64,000 nt of DNA from positions 1-64,000 of the forward strand of contig JAISKF010000014.1 in assembly GCA_031261005.1 (NCBI GenBank), in the 5' to 3' direction. Every line of letters begins with the position of its first letter. The stretch's first letter is position 1. Shown in pieces: positions 19,451-30,079 of this stretch. The notes under the pieces were generated by a model, which saw nothing but the letters and a program-made list of their open reading frames with translations, ran no database searches and was not told where the DNA came from. The position numbers were made by a program, and so were the translations under genes. Source of the stretch: Enterobacteriaceae bacterium (GTDB lineage: Bacteria > Pseudomonadota > Gammaproteobacteria > Enterobacterales > Enterobacteriaceae).

Positions 19451-19651
19451 TAACATCAGGTTTAGATAAGAAAATGGTCAAAAATAGATTAATATATTGA
19501 TAATAAAGAATAATTCGTAGGGGCGGCAATCTGCCGCCCGCATTAATAACGTGGTGGATTCACGGGCGACAGATTGTCGCCCCTACGGAAAATGACATAA
19601 TTATTTGAAATTTATTGTAAAAATATAATTTCTTATCTAAAGCTCAGATTA
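19451..19651 (+). repeat. MITE-like repeat copy D, full length
   Basis: One of the most complete copies. Left terminal part CATCAGGTTTAGATAAGAAA, AT-rich arm, core CGTAGGGGCGGCAATCTGCC, spacer, inverted right hairpin ending CGCCCCTACG, right arm, and terminal TTCTTATCTAAAGCTCAGAT followed by TA. The ends are inverted repeats of about 20 bp. It is about 150 bp downstream of iscX and 137 bp before pepB. Confidence 0.85.
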
Positions 19652-19787
19652 AATAGATTCAGTATATTTTCAGCATTGATAGCTGTATAAAAAGTTATAT
19701 AGAAGTTATAAAGTCATAAATAATTTATATATAGCTAATATATTTCAAAACTACGCAAACAAAGTGAAAAGAACGGGAGAAAAAATA

Positions 19788-21083
19788 ATGACCAATCAAT
19801 TTATGCCTGTTTATCTGTCTGACAAACCAGCGAGTATGGTTTGGGGCGAAAAGGCATTACTGAGTGCCGCAAATGATGGCATGACGATTCATTTTACCGG
19901 TAATAATAAATTATGTGCTATTCAGCGCGCAGCGCGCAAGCTGGACAGTCAAGGCATCAGAAATGTGCAGCTTGACGGCGATGGCTGGGATTTGGAATCC
20001 AGTTGGAGTTTCTGGCAAGGTTTTCGCTCACCAAAAGGTGAAAGAAATGTTGAGTGGGCGCAGCTAGAAGAAAAAGATCAGCAAGAATTAGAACGCCGCT
20101 TGCAAATCATCGACTGGGTTCGTGACACTATCAATATGCCAGCAGAAGATCTAAGCCCTGAGATACTGGTTAAACGTACCATCGATCTGTTCTGTGATTT
20201 AAGCTGTGATGATGTTAGCTATCGCATCGTAAAAGGCGAAGATCTGCGTGAACAAGGCTATATGGGAATTCACACCGTCGGGCGCGGCTCTGATCGTAAA
20301 CCCGCTTTGCTGGAACTGGACTATAACCCAACCGGCAATCCAGAAGCCCCCGTATTAGCGAGTCTGGTTGGTAAAGGCATCACCTTTGACTCCGGCGGTT
20401 ACAGCATGAAACAAAGCGCATATATGGATTCGATGAAATCCGATATGGGCGGTGCAGCGACTATTGCCGGTGCGCTGGCGCTGGCGATTAGTCGCGGCTT
20501 GAATCAACGCGTAAAACTGTTTTTGTGCTGTGCAGATAACTTAGTTAGCGGTAACGCTTTCAAATTGGGCGATATTATCCGTTATCGTAACGGCAAAACC
20601 GTTGAAGTAATGAATACTGATGCGGAAGGGCGTTTAGTTCTCGCTGATGGCTTGATCGATGCTGAAGCACAAAATCCACAAATGATCATCGACTGCGCGA
20701 CGCTAACCGGTGCAGCTAAAACCGCATTGGGTAATGATTACCATGCGCTGCTGAGTTTCGATGACCAATTAGCCAGTGATATGCTGACCAGTGCCAGTAA
20801 CGAAAATGAACCATTCTGGCGTTTACCGCTGGCAGAATTTCATCGCAGCCAGTTACCGTCAAACTTCGCCGAACTAAATAATACCGCCGCAGGCGCATAC
20901 ACAGCCGGTGCCAGCACCGCAGCGGGCTTCCTGTCTCACTTTGTGAAAAACTATCAGCAAGGCTGGCTGCATATCGACTGCTCCGCTACTTACCGCAAAG
21001 CCGCCGTAGAACAATGGTCAGCGGGCGCAACAGGATTAGGAGTACGCGCTATTGCTAATTTGTTGTTGAGTAAGGGGAAATAG
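19788..21083 (+). CDS. pepB: Aminopeptidase B (PepB)
   Basis: Cytosolic M17 leucyl-aminopeptidase-family enzyme that releases N-terminal residues from peptides with two Mn2+/Zn2+ ions. Metal and catalytic motifs are [32 protein letters not shown] and the family signature [14 protein letters not shown]. Length 431 aa from ATG 19788, preceded by GGGAG; an in-frame ATG at 19764 is less likely. It follows iscX as in E. coli, but sseB and sseA, which come next in E. coli, are missing. Confidence 0.96.
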   Translation: MTNQFMPVYLSDKPASMVWGEKALLSAANDGMTIHFTGNNKLCAIQRAARKLDSQGIRNVQLDGDGWDLESSWSFWQGFRSPKGERNVEWAQLEEKDQQELERRLQIIDWVRDTINMPAEDLSPEILVKRTIDLFCDLSCDDVSYRIVKGEDLREQGYMGIHTVGRGSDRKPALLELDYNPTGNPEAPVLASLVGKGITFDSGGYSMKQSAYMDSMKSDMGGAATIAGALALAISRGLNQRVKLFLCCADNLVSGNAFKLGDIIRYRNGKTVEVMNTDAEGRLVLADGLIDAEAQNPQMIIDCATLTGAAKTALGNDYHALLSFDDQLASDMLTSASNENEPFWRLPLAEFHRSQLPSNFAELNNTAAGAYTAGASTAAGFLSHFVKNYQQGWLHIDCSATYRKAAVEQWSAGATGLGVRAIANLLLSKGK

Positions 21084-21084
21084 A

Positions 21085-21309
21085 TAACCTGAGTTTTGGA
21101 TAAAAAATTATATTTTTACAATAAATTTCAAATAATTATGTCATTTTCCGTAGGGGCGACAATCTGTCGCCCGTGAACTCTCCACATTATTAATGCGGGT
21201 GGCAGGTCGCCGCCCCACGAGTTATTCTTTATTATCAATCTATCAATCTATCAATCTATCAATCTATTAATCTATATTTTTACCATTTCCTTATCCAGAC
21301 ATCAGGTTA
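21085..21309 (-). repeat. MITE-like repeat copy E, with TA at both ends
   Basis: It begins TA-ACCTGAGTTTTGGATAA two bases after the pepB stop codon and ends CATCAGGT-TA, so both ends carry the TA dinucleotide expected of a Tc1/mariner-type MITE target. Core hairpins are CCGTAGGGGCGACAATCTG and GGGTGGCAGGTCGCCGCCCC. The right arm is expanded by an 8-bp tandem repeat. Confidence 0.85.
21233..21272 (+). repeat. 8-bp tandem repeat (TATCAATC)x5 inside MITE copy E
   Basis: Four perfect copies of TATCAATC and one variant (TATTAATC) in a row. Other MITE copies have only one or two copies of this unit (TATCAATATATT), so this is a local slippage expansion and a likely variable-number locus. Confidence 0.85.
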
Positions 21310-21333
21310 GATAGATTTGGTGTATGAATCCGT

Positions 21334-21370
21334 ATGGGTAACTTTTGTAGTTGCCCATTTATTTTATTAA
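21334..21370 (+). terminator. Terminator, probably of pepB
   Basis: ATGGGTAAC / GTTGCCCAT, nine consecutive pairs including one G-T, with a 7-nt loop, followed by TTATTTTATT. It lies 250 bp after pepB with MITE E between them, so the MITE probably inserted between pepB and its terminator. Confidence 0.75.
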
Positions 21371-21587
21371 ATTATGTGATTTTCACTCTACTTCGTTATG
21401 TGATGTATAACAGCAAGTTATCATTTTAATTTTATTCCTATCCAATATGTTAGATTCAGAATTGAATATAACTATTTTTGAATAAGTAGTGTTTTTCCTC
21501 TCTATTCTGATTAATATATCGTCCGTTTGCTTCATCTGTTTTTATGATTTTCCATTCTGGTCTTAACTATTTCAGAGAGAATCGCTT

Positions 21588-24500
21588 ATGCGTCAAGGAC
21601 GTTCTGATTTTGTTTCACTTAAAAGTCTGCTTTTAGCCTCGTTTATTGGCTTTACTTCGTTATCTCTTTATGCTGCTCCAGCGCAAAGTACCACAGCGGC
21701 TAAGGCGACTCCGGCAGCACAAACTACTGCACCAGTATCAGCCGCGCAGACGAAAGAGCAGCAGTTAGCTGCCCGTTATGTCGGTAAAGAACTGACAATT
21801 CTTGATGCTTCTGAAGTACAGTTAGACGGCGCGAGTGCAATGGTTGTCACTTTTTCTATTCCATTGGCATCTAATCAAACATTTTCATCGTTGCTGCATT
21901 TAGTTGATGAAGATAGCGGTAGTGTTGATGGCGCGTGGGAATTGTCCGATAACATGATGGAGCTGCGTCTGCGTCATCTGGAACCAGCGCGTAAATTAGT
22001 GCTGACGGTAGATAAAAATGTGTTCGGTGTTAATGGTGCGAAGCTGGATAAAGAATTTCAGAAAAAGCTCACCACACGTAACATCGAACCCTCTATCGGC
22101 TTTGCCAGCCGCGGCTCATTACTACCCAGTAAAGTGATTAGCGGACTGCCCGTTATTGCTCTGAACGTTAACAAAGTTGATGTGAATTTTTTCCGTATTA
22201 AGCAGGAATCTCTCTCTGATTTTTTGGCAGATTGGGAAGGTACTGGCACTAAAGGTTATTGGGAATCAAGAGAGTTTCTGGAAAAAGCAGATCTTGCCTA
22301 TACTGGCCGCTTTGACCTGAATCCGCAGCGTAATACCCGCGAGCAAATCCTGTTGCCGTTAAACAGCATCAAAGAGTTACAGCAGCCCGGCGTTTATATC
22401 GCCATGATGCAGGAGGCTGGAACTTACAATTACAGTCTTCCGGTCACGTTGTTTACCCTGAGCGATATTGGTATTTCTCTGCATCGTTACCACGATCGTA
22501 TGGACGTCTTCACTCAAGCTCTGGACGGCGGTAAAGGCATCGCTGACGTAAAAGTAGAGTTGCTTGATGAAAAAGGTCATTCATTAGCGGAGGCAAAAAC
22601 GACTGCTGACGGTCATGCTCAACTGATTAAAGAAGAAAAAGCACGCATTCTGTTGGCAACCAAAAACGGGCAAACCAGTATGCTTGATTTGAGTAAATCA
22701 GCGCTGGATTTATCGGAATTTGATATTGCAGGACCAGAGGGTTTCGCCACGCAATTTTTCGTTTTTGGTCCGCGAGATCTCTATCGTCCGGGTGAAACCT
22801 TGATCGTTAACGCACTGCTGCGTGATGCCGATGGCGCTGAATTACCGGATCGTCCGGTAAAAGTTGATGTTTTGAAACCGGATCATCAAGTAACACGTAG
22901 TTTTGTCTGGCAGCCGCAGAAAAATGGCTTCTATCAATTCCAATATGATATTGCAAATAGTGCACCAACCGGTGAATGGTCGCTACGCATTAATTTAGGC
23001 GATAAGCAACCGCGTTTTTATAAATTTAAAGTGGAAGATTTCCTGCCAGAACGCATGGCATTGGAGATAAAATCTGAAGCAAGTGAACCGGTATCGCCAG
23101 CGCAAGAGATCACGTTTACCGCAACAGGTCGTTATCTTTACGGCGCGCCTGCTTCCGGTAATCATTTACAAGGGCAAATACTCTTACGTGCCGCGCGTGA
23201 AGCGGTGTCAAAGCTGCCAGGTTATGAGTTTGGTTCTATTCTTGAGACTGAAATGAATCGTTCATTAGATGAGTTTGATCTGACGATGGACGAAGAGGGC
23301 GATAGCAGCATTACTGTGCCAAGTAGCTGGGAAGAGAGCAAATCACCGATGAAAGTGATTGTGCAAGCCAGCTTGATGGAGTCAGGCGGTCGTCCTGTGA
23401 CGCGCCGTGCAGAACAGGCGATTTGGCCTGCTAATGTTATGCCGGGTATTCGTCCGCTATTTAATAAAAAACAGGTCTACGATTACCGCTCAGATCGCTA
23501 TAAACCGAAACTGATGGTTGATTTTGATAGTCTGGCAGGTTTCGACATTGTTTATGCTGACGCGCAAGGAAATAAACTGGCAGCAGATAATCTGACAGTA
23601 CGTCTGGTACGTGAACGCCGTGATTATTATTGGGAGTGGTCATCGAGCGATGGCTGGAGTTCTCGTTATGATCAAAAAGAACTCATCATCAATCAGGAAA
23701 CAATGGCAGTTAAAGCGGGTCAGGTACTACAGGTTAATTATCCGGTTGAATGGGGTCCGTACCGCATCGAAGTGGCAGATCCGCAAACGGGTGTCGTCAG
23801 CAGCCTGCGTTTTTGGGCAGGTTATGATTGGGAAGATAATACTGGCGGTACAGGGGCATTACGTCCTGATCAGGTAAAACTGAAATTAGACAAACCGGCT
23901 TATAAAGCGGGCGAGAAAGTTCAGTTGCACGTTGAAGCGCCAACCGCAGGTAAAGGCTACCTGATGATAGAGTCCAGCGATGGTCCTCTGTGGTGGCAAG
24001 AAATTGATGTACCGGTTGGCGGAGCTAACTTTGAAGTGCCGATTAATGAAGAGTGGAGCCGCCATGATCTCTATCTCAGCGCATTAGTGGTTCGTCCGGG
24101 TGACAACGCCAAACAAGCGACACCAAAACGTGCAGTAGGTTTATTGCATCTGCCTTTGGTTGATGAAAAACGCAAAATTTCGCTGACATTAGATGCGCCG
24201 GAGCGTATGCGCCCGAATCAGACATTAACGGTAAAAGTGAAAGCTGCCATAAAAGATGGCGAATTGCCGAAATCAATTAATGTACTGATGTCCGCTGTAG
24301 ATAGCGGTGTGCTAAATATTACTGATTTCGTTACACCAGATCCGTATGACGCATTCTTTGGACGTAAACGCTATAGCGCCGATCAGTTAGATATTTATGG
24401 TCAACTGATTGAGGGTAAAGGTAAAACCGCTAAACTCCGTTTTGGCGGTGATGCTGAAGATGATGCGCTGTCACGCGGCGGTAAAAAACCGGTAACAGTG

Positions 24501-26576
24501 GTGAAGATTGTCGCGCAGCAAGCCCTGCCGGTGGTGCTAAATGATCAGGGCGAAGGTGAGATTCAGATGCCAATTCCTGATTTCAACGGTGAACTGCGTC
24601 TGATGGCGCAGGCGTGGAGCGCAGAAGAATTCGGCAGTGCAGAAAGAAAGATGATCGTTGCTGCGCCATTAATCGCTGAACTTGCTATGCCGCGCTTTAT
24701 TGCTGGCGGCGATCGCAGCATTTTGGCGCTGGATCTAAGTAATCTGACTGATACTGAACAAACGCTAGATGTGACGTTTGAAACCAAAGGCTTGGTGAAA
24801 CTGAACGGTGAAGCGAAGCAGAGCGTTAAGTTAACCAAAGGTCAGCGCCAAACATTAAGTATTCCGATTGAAGCGCAATATGGTTTTGGTCAGGGTGATA
24901 TTACTGTACGGGTAAAAGGGCTGGTTCTGCCGAATGAGTCGTCTACTGCTTTTGAACGCAACTGGACGCTTGGTGTTCGTCCGGCAACACCAGCGGTAAC
25001 GAAGAGCTATGCCCCGGTGCTTAATCCAAGCCGCAGTTGGTCGTTGCCGCCAGAAGCACTGAACGGGTTGTCAACGCCAACGGTTGAGGGTTTGATGACC
25101 TTAACTGCAACACCGCCGCTGAATATTGCTCAACATATCCGTGAGTTGTTCGCTTATCCTTATGGTTGTCTGGAGCAAACAACCAGCGGTATTTTCCCTG
25201 CGCTGTACAGTAATCAAGCTCAATTAGCTGCATTAGGTATTAAGAGTGACAACGATGATGTGCGTCGCCGCAATGTCGATATTGCTATTGAACGTTTGTT
25301 AGGAATGCAGAAAGACAACGGCGGTTTCTCTCTGTGGGATCGCGGAGGGCATGAACAGTTCTGGTTAACGGCTTATGTCACCGATTTCCTTACCCGCGCC
25401 CGTGAACAGGGCTATACGGTTCAGGAAGACGCCCTGAAACAAGCTAATCAACGTTTACTGCGTTATTTACAAGATCGCAATCAAATTGATATTTTTTATA
25501 CCTATGATAAAGATGCTTCTCAGTTTGCGGTACAAGCCTATGCCGGATTAGTGCTGGCTCGTCAGCAACAAGCGCCGTTAGGGGCATTGCGCCAACTGTA
25601 TGATCGTCGCGGTGATGCGCTTTCTGGCTTGCCGTTAGTTCAGCTTGGGGTTGCGCTGCAACTAATGGGTGATATACCAAAAGCGGAACAAGCGATTCAG
25701 CAAGGTGTGACGATGGGCGGCGGGAATCGTCCACTTTGGTTGGGTGATTATGGCAGCGATTTACGTGATAATGCGCTGATTCTGGCGTTGTTACACGAAT
25801 ACCGCTTATTACCAGAACAACAGAGCAGCGCGTTGTTGGCACTGTCTGATGAGTTAATCTATAAGACTTATCTATCGACGCAAGAACGTAATGCACTCTA
25901 TCTTGCTGGTCGTGAACTGGAAAATCAAAAATCTGCTGAATGGGAAGTTGAGGTTTCCGGCGCTGAGAGTAAATCTCTGGAAGGGACGAAAACCATTTCT
26001 CGCAACTATGATGTTAACCAACTGAGCAAAGGCTTGACGTTGGAAAATACTGGCGGTGTTTCCGTTTATCCGCGCGTTGATGTGGTGGGCTATCCGCTGA
26101 AACAACCGGAACCGATGAGTAATGAACTGAATATTGAACGCCGCTATCTGAATCTTGATGGATCGACAGTATCGCTGGAGAACATTCGCAGCGGGCAATT
26201 GCTGGTGGTGATTTTGAATATCTGGACATCGAAAGAGTCTGTGCCTGATACGCTGGTGGTTGATCTGTTGCCTGCTGGTTTTGAGTTAGAGAATCAAAAT
26301 CTCGGCAACAGCAGTGCTAATTTAAGTGACAGTGCCGTTCGATTAGCCGAATTACAACGCGAGATGCAAAATACTGAGATTCAGTATCAGGAATATCGTG
26401 ATGATCGTTATGTTGCAGCGATAAAAATCGATCGTTATCGACCTGCCACGCTGCTTTATCTGGTGCGGGCTGTTACTCCGGGTCGTTATAGCGTACCGGC
26501 ACCACAAGTCGAATCAATGTATAAACCAGAATGGCATGGTATTGGCTCAACGCCGGATAAGGTTGAGATCAAATAA
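21588..26576 (+). CDS. yfhM: Alpha-2-macroglobulin family protein (YfhM type)
   Basis: Large periplasmic protease trap of 1662 aa (E. coli 1653). It is thought to inhibit invading proteases by covalent capture and to work with PBP1C in envelope repair. The thioester motif YPYGCLEQTTSG has its Cys at residue 1194, and I see no other cysteine in the protein. MG-type beta-sandwich domains precede it (FGPRDLYRPGET, QQALPVVLNDQGEG) and an alpha-toroid follows (DNGGFSLWDRGG). The N-terminus MRQGRSDFVSLKSLLLASF ends in LYAAPAQ, a signal peptidase I type site. The lipobox Cys found in E. coli YfhM is absent, so this version should be soluble. AGAGAG precedes the ATG. pbpC follows 141 nt later. Confidence 0.95.
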   Translation: MRQGRSDFVSLKSLLLASFIGFTSLSLYAAPAQSTTAAKATPAAQTTAPVSAAQTKEQQLAARYVGKELTILDASEVQLDGASAMVVTFSIPLASNQTFSSLLHLVDEDSGSVDGAWELSDNMMELRLRHLEPARKLVLTVDKNVFGVNGAKLDKEFQKKLTTRNIEPSIGFASRGSLLPSKVISGLPVIALNVNKVDVNFFRIKQESLSDFLADWEGTGTKGYWESREFLEKADLAYTGRFDLNPQRNTREQILLPLNSIKELQQPGVYIAMMQEAGTYNYSLPVTLFTLSDIGISLHRYHDRMDVFTQALDGGKGIADVKVELLDEKGHSLAEAKTTADGHAQLIKEEKARILLATKNGQTSMLDLSKSALDLSEFDIAGPEGFATQFFVFGPRDLYRPGETLIVNALLRDADGAELPDRPVKVDVLKPDHQVTRSFVWQPQKNGFYQFQYDIANSAPTGEWSLRINLGDKQPRFYKFKVEDFLPERMALEIKSEASEPVSPAQEITFTATGRYLYGAPASGNHLQGQILLRAAREAVSKLPGYEFGSILETEMNRSLDEFDLTMDEEGDSSITVPSSWEESKSPMKVIVQASLMESGGRPVTRRAEQAIWPANVMPGIRPLFNKKQVYDYRSDRYKPKLMVDFDSLAGFDIVYADAQGNKLAADNLTVRLVRERRDYYWEWSSSDGWSSRYDQKELIINQETMAVKAGQVLQVNYPVEWGPYRIEVADPQTGVVSSLRFWAGYDWEDNTGGTGALRPDQVKLKLDKPAYKAGEKVQLHVEAPTAGKGYLMIESSDGPLWWQEIDVPVGGANFEVPINEEWSRHDLYLSALVVRPGDNAKQATPKRAVGLLHLPLVDEKRKISLTLDAPERMRPNQTLTVKVKAAIKDGELPKSINVLMSAVDSGVLNITDFVTPDPYDAFFGRKRYSADQLDIYGQLIEGKGKTAKLRFGGDAEDDALSRGGKKPVTVVKIVAQQALPVVLNDQGEGEIQMPIPDFNGELRLMAQAWSAEEFGSAERKMIVAAPLIAELAMPRFIAGGDRSILALDLSNLTDTEQTLDVTFETKGLVKLNGEAKQSVKLTKGQRQTLSIPIEAQYGFGQGDITVRVKGLVLPNESSTAFERNWTLGVRPATPAVTKSYAPVLNPSRSWSLPPEALNGLSTPTVEGLMTLTATPPLNIAQHIRELFAYPYGCLEQTTSGIFPALYSNQAQLAALGIKSDNDDVRRRNVDIAIERLLGMQKDNGGFSLWDRGGHEQFWLTAYVTDFLTRAREQGYTVQEDALKQANQRLLRYLQDRNQIDIFYTYDKDASQFAVQAYAGLVLARQQQAPLGALRQLYDRRGDALSGLPLVQLGVALQLMGDIPKAEQAIQQGVTMGGGNRPLWLGDYGSDLRDNALILALLHEYRLLPEQQSSALLALSDELIYKTYLSTQERNALYLAGRELENQKSAEWEVEVSGAESKSLEGTKTISRNYDVNQLSKGLTLENTGGVSVYPRVDVVGYPLKQPEPMSNELNIERRYLNLDGSTVSLENIRSGQLLVVILNIWTSKESVPDTLVVDLLPAGFELENQNLGNSSANLSDSAVRLAELQREMQNTEIQYQEYRDDRYVAAIKIDRYRPATLLYLVRAVTPGRYSVPAPQVESMYKPEWHGIGSTPDKVEIK

Positions 26577-26633
26577 CCTGATATTTTGATGTAATTGACC
26601 TTTATTTGCAGATAAATCTGCGGATAAAAATTC

Positions 26634-26664
26634 ATAAGGGCAGCCTTTGTGGTTGCCCTTATAC
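26634..26664 (+). terminator. Hairpin between yfhM and pbpC
   Basis: ATAAGGGCA / TGCCCTTAT 9-bp stem with an 11-nt loop, followed by ACTTGTC rather than T residues. Probably a weak terminator or mRNA-stabilising hairpin between two functionally paired genes. Confidence 0.5.
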
Positions 26665-26717
26665 TTGTCATCTTTCCTGTATCTCAATCACTGAGCAAAT
26701 AACATTGCACTTATTAT

Positions 26718-29069
26718 ATGAATTTGCAGTTTTCTGGATTATTGACCTTTCGTTTCTGGCGTAAGTTTACCGGCGCAATAGCGATCTGCGCGGTTATCGC
26801 TGCTGCGGGATTGTGGCTGGCGGATAAAATTTGGCAACTGCCTGATCCCAACGTACAAGCTGCGAAAGTTGTCGTCGCTGATGATGGTACTCCTTTGTGG
26901 CGTTTTGCTGATGCGGAGGGAATATGGCGTTATTCAGTCTCATTAGAGGAGGTTTCGCCTTACTATCTTGAAGCATTACTCACTTATGAAGATCGCTGGT
27001 TTTATTCCCACCCTGGTATTAATCCGTTATCTATCGCCCGCGCGGCATGGCAAAATCTGACCAGTCAACGCATTATTTCTGGCGGCAGTACGCTTTCTAT
27101 GCAGGTTGCTCGTTTGATTGAACCCCATGACAGATCATTTATGGGCAAGCTGTGTCAACTGTTTCGCACCCTGCAATTGGAATGGCACTACAGTAAAGAT
27201 CAAATCTTAACGATTTATATTAATCGCGCGCCATACGGAGGAACGTTGCAGGGAATTGGCGCTGCAAGCTGGGCTTATCTGGATAAACCGCCGTCGGAAT
27301 TAACTCGCTCCGAAGCGGCTCTGTTAGCCGTGTTACCGCAAGCACCGAGTCGTTTACGTCCCGATCGCTATCCTGAACGGGCGCAAGCTGCGCGGGATAA
27401 AGTGCTGGATCGTTTAGCTGAGTACGGTATCTGGGACTTATCTCAAGTCAACGAGATTAAACAAGAAACTGTGTGGCTGGCAAAACGGCAATCACCGCAA
27501 TTAGCGCCGTTACTGGCGCGCAGACTGCTCGCTGAAAGTAAGTATGACGTGATTCATTCTACTATTGATGTTTCGTTACAGCGGCGATTAGAAGATATGG
27601 TGATGGGCTGGAAAAGTCAGTTGCCTGCCGGTACATCGATGGGCGTTTTAGTCGTTGATCATACTGATATGGCGGTGAAGGCTTATATTGGTTCGGCAGA
27701 TCTCAACGATAACAGCCGTTTTGGTCATGTGGATATGGTAAATGCCTGGCGTTCACCAGGTTCAACGTTAAAGCCATTTGCCTATGCGATGGCGTTAGAT
27801 GACGGGCTGATTCACGCAGAATCTTTGCTGCAAGATGTTCCGCGTCAGTTTGGTGATTATCGTCCAGGTAATTTTGATACCGGATTCAGCGGAGCGGTAA
27901 GTGCTTCTGATGCTTTGGTACGTTCTCTGAATTTACCTGCGGTACAAATTCTCGAAGCCTATGGACCAAAACGGTTTACCGGCAATATGCGTAATGCCGG
28001 TGTTGTTTTACGTTTTCCGCTAAACAGTGAACCGAATCTCTCGCTGATTTTGGGCGGTACGGGTATGCAGATGGATCAACTGGTAAGCGCTTACAGTGCG
28101 TTTGTGCGTCAGGGAAAAGTAGCGGCGCTGCGTTTTCGACCAGAAGATCCGTTAATTGAGCGCCAGTTAGTTTCAGCAGGCGCGGCATGGATTGTCCGGC
28201 GGATTTTGTCGGGAGAAGCGCGGCCAACAGAGAATGATCAAATATCGGATATTCCGCAGTTGGCGTGGAAAACCGGTACCAGTTATGGCTATCGCGATGC
28301 GTGGACGATCGGCATGAATGGCGGCTATCTGATCGGTATTTGGGTTGGGCGTCCTGATGGTACGCCGGTTGCCGGTCAATTTGGTTACGCAACGGCTGTA
28401 CCGATTTTGCACCAGATCGATCATCTACTGGTTGATCGCCATCGCCAGAAAATACAAAACTGGCAAAAAGATCCGCGTCCGCGGAGTGTCAGCCGCGCGG
28501 TGATTTGCTGGCCGCAAGGACAGAGTTTAAGTGCAGGCGATACGAATTGTCGTCAGCGCCGACAGGCATGGATACTTGATGGCACGATTCCGCCAACATT
28601 ATCGTCAGTTGGTCAAGATACGAGCAGCGGTGGCTGGCTGAATTACTGGGTAAATGCGGCGGGTAAACGAGTTTCCTCCGATTGCAGCGGAGCGATTAGC
28701 CAGCGTATCGCTTTATGGCCGATAGCACTGGAAACATGGCTGCCGAATTCTGAGCGTCGGGCGAACCGATTACCGGAAAATGATCGACAATGCCCGCCAA
28801 TTGGTAATGATACCAGCCCGCCTTTGTTGATTTTAGGGCTGAAAGATGGCGCGATCCTTAAACGGCTGCCAGGTACATTATCCCTTGATTTACGTTTGGA
28901 TACACAAGGCGGCAGAGGAAAACGCTGGTGGTTTATTAACGGCGAAGTGTTGACGGAGACAGAGCAAAATCAACCAATGATCACTACGCTGACGACGGCG
29001 GGGAAATATCAAGTCAGTGTGCTTGATGAAAGCGGTCAGGTCAGCAGCGTTGGCTTTGTGCTGGATTAG
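26718..29069 (+). CDS. pbpC: Penicillin-binding protein 1C (PbpC)
   Basis: Bifunctional peptidoglycan synthase anchored by an N-terminal TM helix (about residues 15-33). The glycosyltransferase domain has EDRWFYSHPGINPLSIARA and GGSTLSMQVARL. The transpeptidase domain has the acylation motif SPGSTLKPFAYAMALD and the KTGTS box, and a C-terminal penicillin-binding C domain ends the 783-aa protein. It follows the alpha-2-macroglobulin gene as in many Proteobacteria, supporting a joint role in repairing damaged envelope. Confidence 0.96.
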   Translation: MNLQFSGLLTFRFWRKFTGAIAICAVIAAAGLWLADKIWQLPDPNVQAAKVVVADDGTPLWRFADAEGIWRYSVSLEEVSPYYLEALLTYEDRWFYSHPGINPLSIARAAWQNLTSQRIISGGSTLSMQVARLIEPHDRSFMGKLCQLFRTLQLEWHYSKDQILTIYINRAPYGGTLQGIGAASWAYLDKPPSELTRSEAALLAVLPQAPSRLRPDRYPERAQAARDKVLDRLAEYGIWDLSQVNEIKQETVWLAKRQSPQLAPLLARRLLAESKYDVIHSTIDVSLQRRLEDMVMGWKSQLPAGTSMGVLVVDHTDMAVKAYIGSADLNDNSRFGHVDMVNAWRSPGSTLKPFAYAMALDDGLIHAESLLQDVPRQFGDYRPGNFDTGFSGAVSASDALVRSLNLPAVQILEAYGPKRFTGNMRNAGVVLRFPLNSEPNLSLILGGTGMQMDQLVSAYSAFVRQGKVAALRFRPEDPLIERQLVSAGAAWIVRRILSGEARPTENDQISDIPQLAWKTGTSYGYRDAWTIGMNGGYLIGIWVGRPDGTPVAGQFGYATAVPILHQIDHLLVDRHRQKIQNWQKDPRPRSVSRAVICWPQGQSLSAGDTNCRQRRQAWILDGTIPPTLSSVGQDTSSGGWLNYWVNAAGKRVSSDCSGAISQRIALWPIALETWLPNSERRANRLPENDRQCPPIGNDTSPPLLILGLKDGAILKRLPGTLSLDLRLDTQGGRGKRWWFINGEVLTETEQNQPMITTLTTAGKYQVSVLDESGQVSSVGFVLD

Positions 29070-29113
29070 GCTTTCCAGCTAACATGTTATTTTTATATAA
29101 AATAGTGTGTATC

Positions 29114-29304
29114 AACCTGTAGTTTTGATAAGAAAATGGTAAAAACAATAGTTTAATATATTGATAATTTGTAGGGGCGACAATCTATCGCCCGCATAAA
29201 CGGCGCTGTGGGTTCACGGGCGGCAGGTTGCCGCCCTACACAAAATCATATAATTCTTTGAAATTTATAGTAATAATATAACTGTTTATCCGAAGTTCAG
29301 GTTA
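29114..29304 (+). repeat. MITE-like repeat copy F
   Basis: Left end ACCTGTAGTTTTGATAAGAA, AT arm, core GTAGGGGCGACAATCTATCG, inverted right hairpin GGGCGGCAGGTTGCCGCCC, right arm and end TATCCGAAGTTCAGGT followed by TA. Lies between pbpC (45 bp after its stop) and ndk. Confidence 0.85.
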
Positions 29305-29332
29305 GAATAAGAAACAATTACCAGAGGTCAAT

Positions 29333-29764
29333 ATGTCTATCGAACGTACTTTTTCTATCTTAAAGCCTAATGCCGTCGCTAAAAATGTGATTGGGTCTAT
29401 CTATTCACGTTTTGAGCGTGCAGGTTTTACCATTGTTGCTGCCAAGATGCTGCATCTGACCAGAGAGCAGGCAGCCGGTTTTTATGCAGAACATAATGGC
29501 AAACCTTTCTTTAATGGTTTGTTAGATTTCATGACTTCTGGTCCTGTCGTTGTGCAGGTGTTAGAGAGTGAAAATGCGGTGCAGCGTTATCGTGATTTGA
29601 TGGGGGCAACCAATCCTGCCAATGCGCTCGCCGGTACATTACGTGCTGATTACGCCGATAGCATGACGGAAAATGCAGTACACGGTTCTGATTCTGTTGC
29701 TTCTGCGGCGCGTGAAATTGCCTATTTTTTCAGTGATGATGAAATTTGCCCGCGTACACGTTAA
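29333..29764 (+). CDS. ndk: Nucleoside diphosphate kinase
   Basis: Cytosolic enzyme that balances nucleoside triphosphate pools by phosphotransfer through a phospho-histidine. The 143-aa protein starts [18 protein letters not shown] and has the active-site His117 in ENAVHGSDS, with the NGKPFF and GPVVVQVLE segments of the family. CAGAGG precedes the ATG. Followed by a 470-bp gap before rlmN. Confidence 0.98.
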   Translation: MSIERTFSILKPNAVAKNVIGSIYSRFERAGFTIVAAKMLHLTREQAAGFYAEHNGKPFFNGLLDFMTSGPVVVQVLESENAVQRYRDLMGATNPANALAGTLRADYADSMTENAVHGSDSVASAAREIAYFFSDDEICPRTR

Positions 29765-29995
29765 TTAATATTTTAAAGTCAGTCTATTTTCAGGGGCGGT
29801 GAATTATTTTACTGTTCCTGAATAATAAAATTAATTTCTTAATTATTTAATAAAAGCTATTTAAAATTTTTCCGCTATAAATAAATTTTTTTACCGTTAT
29901 TTATTATTTTCCTGCTAACGTAACAGCCTATTTTTAACATTGTCATGACGTTTACCATCATGCCGATGTACATAGAATTTTCTAGCCAAAAGCAT

Positions 29996-30001
29996 TATAA
30001 T
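29996..30001 (+). promoter_or_regulatory. Candidate -10 box upstream of the rlmN leader
   Basis: An exact TATAAT at a position that would start a transcript near 30008, covering the structured leader below. The -35 (TAGAAT at the right distance) is weak. It is the best promoter-like sequence in the 470-bp ndk-rlmN gap. Confidence 0.4.
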
Positions 30002-30079
30002 ACTTTCGCATCGCGCTCTGTCGGACTGATTCTGATAGAGAATATTTTTAAAGCCCTTTAATTTCTATGCCCTAATCGC

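Noticed and set aside
29790-29830. A further MITE copy after ndk (CAGGGGCGGTGAATTATTTT)
   Set aside because: Only a short GGGGCGG match remains, without a hairpin or arms; too weak to call.
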